Source: Chitinophaga pinensis (GTDB lineage Bacteria > Bacteroidota > Bacteroidia > UBA7662). Taken from it: DNA of 64,000 nucleotides. Under the pieces are notes generated by a model. It was not told where the DNA came from and did no database searches. It was given only the letters and a program-made list of their open reading frames with translations. The stretch covers positions 52,938 through 116,937 of the forward strand of contig CAMCHJ010000005.1 of assembly GCA_945874665.1 (NCBI GenBank), given 5' to 3'. This document shows positions 62,543 to 64,000 of this stretch, piece by piece. The number at the start of each line of letters is the position of its first letter. Within the stretch, counting starts at the first letter, position 1. A program made the position numbers and the translations under genes.

Positions 62543-63433
62543 TTATTGTTTAATTACTTTAAATATTTGTTTCGAGCTATTTCCGACACTCAACATATAA
62601 ATACCTCTAGGTAAATTTTCCATTTCTAATAATGTATTCTTATTATTTATTGTTCCCGAAAAAACGGCTGTACCTAAATTACTATAGAGCGTATATGCCG
62701 TTCCAAGAAGTTTAGAATCTGCTTGTACATTGATTTGGTTAGTAGTTGGATTCGGAAATACTTTAAGTTCAAAATGTTGATTCACTTCTTGGACTGCCGT
62801 TGTATTAAACTCTTGAATACATCTAACACAATTGCCATCTGCTCTGTTCCTGTTTCCCATCATAGCAGCAGTTAAACTTATTCCCATAAGTCGAGTATCG
62901 GTGCCAGACAAGTTACTCGTTCTATAGCCTGAAAAAGTACCAATATTGCCGATTACACCTGACATTCGACTTCTTGCTCCAGGTAAAGGTAATTTCAGTA
63001 CAGATGCAAATGCTCCCGCAGCATCATTGGAAATCCAAGATAATCTTTCTGCCTCCCATTCCTGTTCGGTAGGTATTCTGAATCCATTGGGACAGGGATT
63101 ATTTATCCCATTTACTCCTTGCCAAAGAGAATCATTTGATACTGCAATCCAATCGTCTGATCCAATAATAAAGTCAGAATGCCCCGGAATGTAGGAAGTT
63201 GAAATAATTGATGTTGTATTTGAAGTTCTTAATTCGTGTCCGTCAGCTAATCTGCCCCACTGAAATAATGAACCATAAGATGCTGCATCAGTTATTGAAG
63301 TAGCTACTTGATTAGCACCAAGATTTTTGTCCATCCAAGTCCTACCAGTTGTTGGGTTCGTTACAGTTGTAATTTGTGAATATGTGAATTGACATATTAA
63401 TATCAATGCTATTGTTAAAATTGTGATTTTCAT
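62543..63433 (-). CDS. Secreted FISUMP-domain protein with T9SS sorting tail
   Basis: The 296-residue product has a signal peptide (MKITILTIALILICQFTYSQ), a domain of the Fibrobacter major paralogous type (TGRTWMDKNLGANQVATS; SLFQWGRLADGHE; NPCPNGFRIPTEQEWEAE; GNCVRCI) and a C-terminal sorting domain of about 75 residues starting FPNPTTNQINV and ending LSVGNSSKQIFKVIKQ. T9SS should export it and attach it to the surface or release it. Base composition is visibly more AT-rich than upstream genes. Function of the main domain is unknown. Confidence 0.9.
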   Translation of the reverse strand: MKITILTIALILICQFTYSQITTVTNPTTGRTWMDKNLGANQVATSITDAASYGSLFQWGRLADGHELRTSNTTSIISTSYIPGHSDFIIGSDDWIAVSNDSLWQGVNGINNPCPNGFRIPTEQEWEAERLSWISNDAAGAFASVLKLPLPGARSRMSGVIGNIGTFSGYRTSNLSGTDTRLMGISLTAAMMGNRNRADGNCVRCIQEFNTTAVQEVNQHFELKVFPNPTTNQINVQADSKLLGTAYTLYSNLGTAVFSGTINNKNTLLEMENLPRGIYMLSVGNSSKQIFKVIKQ

Positions 63434-63493
63434 TGTTTGTGATTTATATGGTTCATATTTTGTAAACTGATATGCGACACAAGGGATATGACT

Positions 63494-64000
63494 TTATTCA
63501 ATTATTATTTTAGATACATTTTTATTATTTCTTCCAACTTGAATAAAATAAATACCAGCAACTAAATTTTCTAATCCAATGATTGTTTTCTCGGAGATTA
63601 GTTTTCCCGTTAGAACTGATTTCCCCATACAATCATAAACATTGTAATCAGATCCAATTAATTCTAAATTTATACTTACATTTATTTGGTCAGTAGTTGG
63701 ATTTGGAAAAATAGAAATGATACTTTTAGTCACAACATCCTTAATATTCGTTGGAAAGTTTAAGCTAGAAAGTGGAAATCTAAAAACGCCTTGAGTGTTT
63801 GTCGCTGCGATTATATAATTATCATTTAGTTCTAAATCAAAAATAGTCAAATCAGTTAAACCAGTATTGATTGCTGTCCAATTGTTCCCATTATCTGTTG
63901 AGTAAAAAACTCCACCACCAAATGAACCCGCAACAATTAATTGTGTATTGCTGGCAAAACCTCTGTAAGATCCAGATGCGAGTCCTCCTGCTAACAAAGT
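63494..64000 (-). CDS. T9SS cargo protein, 3' part (cut by window edge)
   Basis: The frame runs off the window at its 5' end. The visible part has a repeat of the YCF48/BNR-like beta-propeller type (STDNGNNWTAINTGLTDL and TNTQGVFRF), then the C-terminal sorting domain (SIFPNPTTDQINVSINLE; ENLVAGIYFIQVG; KNVSKIIIE). It is therefore a secreted propeller-type protein. Its sorting tail is closely related to that of the neighbouring FISUMP gene. Composition is AT-rich. Confidence 0.88.
   Translation of the reverse strand, partial: TLLAGGLASGSYRGFASNTQLIVAGSFGGGVFYSTDNGNNWTAINTGLTDLTIFDLELNDNYIIAATNTQGVFRFPLSSLNFPTNIKDVVTKSIISIFPNPTTDQINVSINLELIGSDYNVYDCMGKSVLTGKLISEKTIIGLENLVAGIYFIQVGRNNKNVSKIIIE

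Overview
The window is chromosomal DNA from a member of the Bacteroidota, probably a gliding, non-Bacteroidales lineage; the genus cannot be fixed from the sequence. The main evidence is gliding and type IX secretion (T9SS) genes (gldB, gldD, gldE, a PorT-like barrel), two proteins with C-terminal T9SS sorting tails, the short 288-residue primary sigma factor of this phylum, families largely confined to it (DUF4249, DUF4625, DUF3127, DUF2911), and repeated TAnnTTTG -7 promoter boxes. Most start codons lack a Shine-Dalgarno sequence. Almost all of the window is core chromosome; no phage, intact insertion sequence, CRISPR array or rRNA operon is visible.

Layout. 1-1.5 kb: the end of a histidine kinase and a receiver-kinase hybrid. 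1.6-3.5 kb: htpG. 3.9-11.1 kb: purH followed by the rod-shape cluster mreB-mreC-mreD-pbp2-rodA and a 52-residue membrane protein. 11.1-16.7 kb, minus strand: mutY-ssb-gldE-gldD-recG. 16.8-19.7 kb: a HU-type protein, a TPR protein, a 29-residue basic ribosomal-type peptide and RNase G. 19.7-26 kb: nadE and a PorT-like gene, divergent gldB, a KtrA-type K+ regulator, uridine kinase, xseB, small genes and a MarR regulator. 26.4-32 kb: rseP, tRNA-Leu and tRNA-Cys, an ABC permease and aconitase. 32-38 kb: an AddB-type nuclease, a UbiA-like membrane protein and two kynurenine-branch enzymes (3-hydroxyanthranilate dioxygenase and ACMS decarboxylase). 38-45 kb: yceI, murI, alkD-like, a pseudouridine synthase, panB, a DUF4249 lipoprotein and dnaK. 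45-53 kb: a putative metal-regulated lipoprotein, a DPP-IV-type peptidase and a peptide transporter (apparently acting together in peptide use), a DUF3127 protein, a beta-CASP nuclease and a SCO1-like protein. 53-62 kb: HMG-CoA synthase, DUF2911, a TonB-receptor-like barrel, a redoxin, an SDR, prfC and rpoD. 62-64 kb: an AT-rich tail with two T9SS-exported proteins and a possible insertion-sequence scar.

No large new system stands out. The most interesting points are small: a shared promoter-like element upstream of htpG and dnaK resembling sigma-54 sites; tandem GCAAC-N3-GTTGC palindromes upstream of a DUF4625 lipoprotein; a tiny membrane protein at the end of the elongasome operon; a DUF3127 protein whose tail copies the SSB tip; four convergent gene pairs whose stop codons abut with no spacing; and several promoters whose -7 box nearly touches the start codon.
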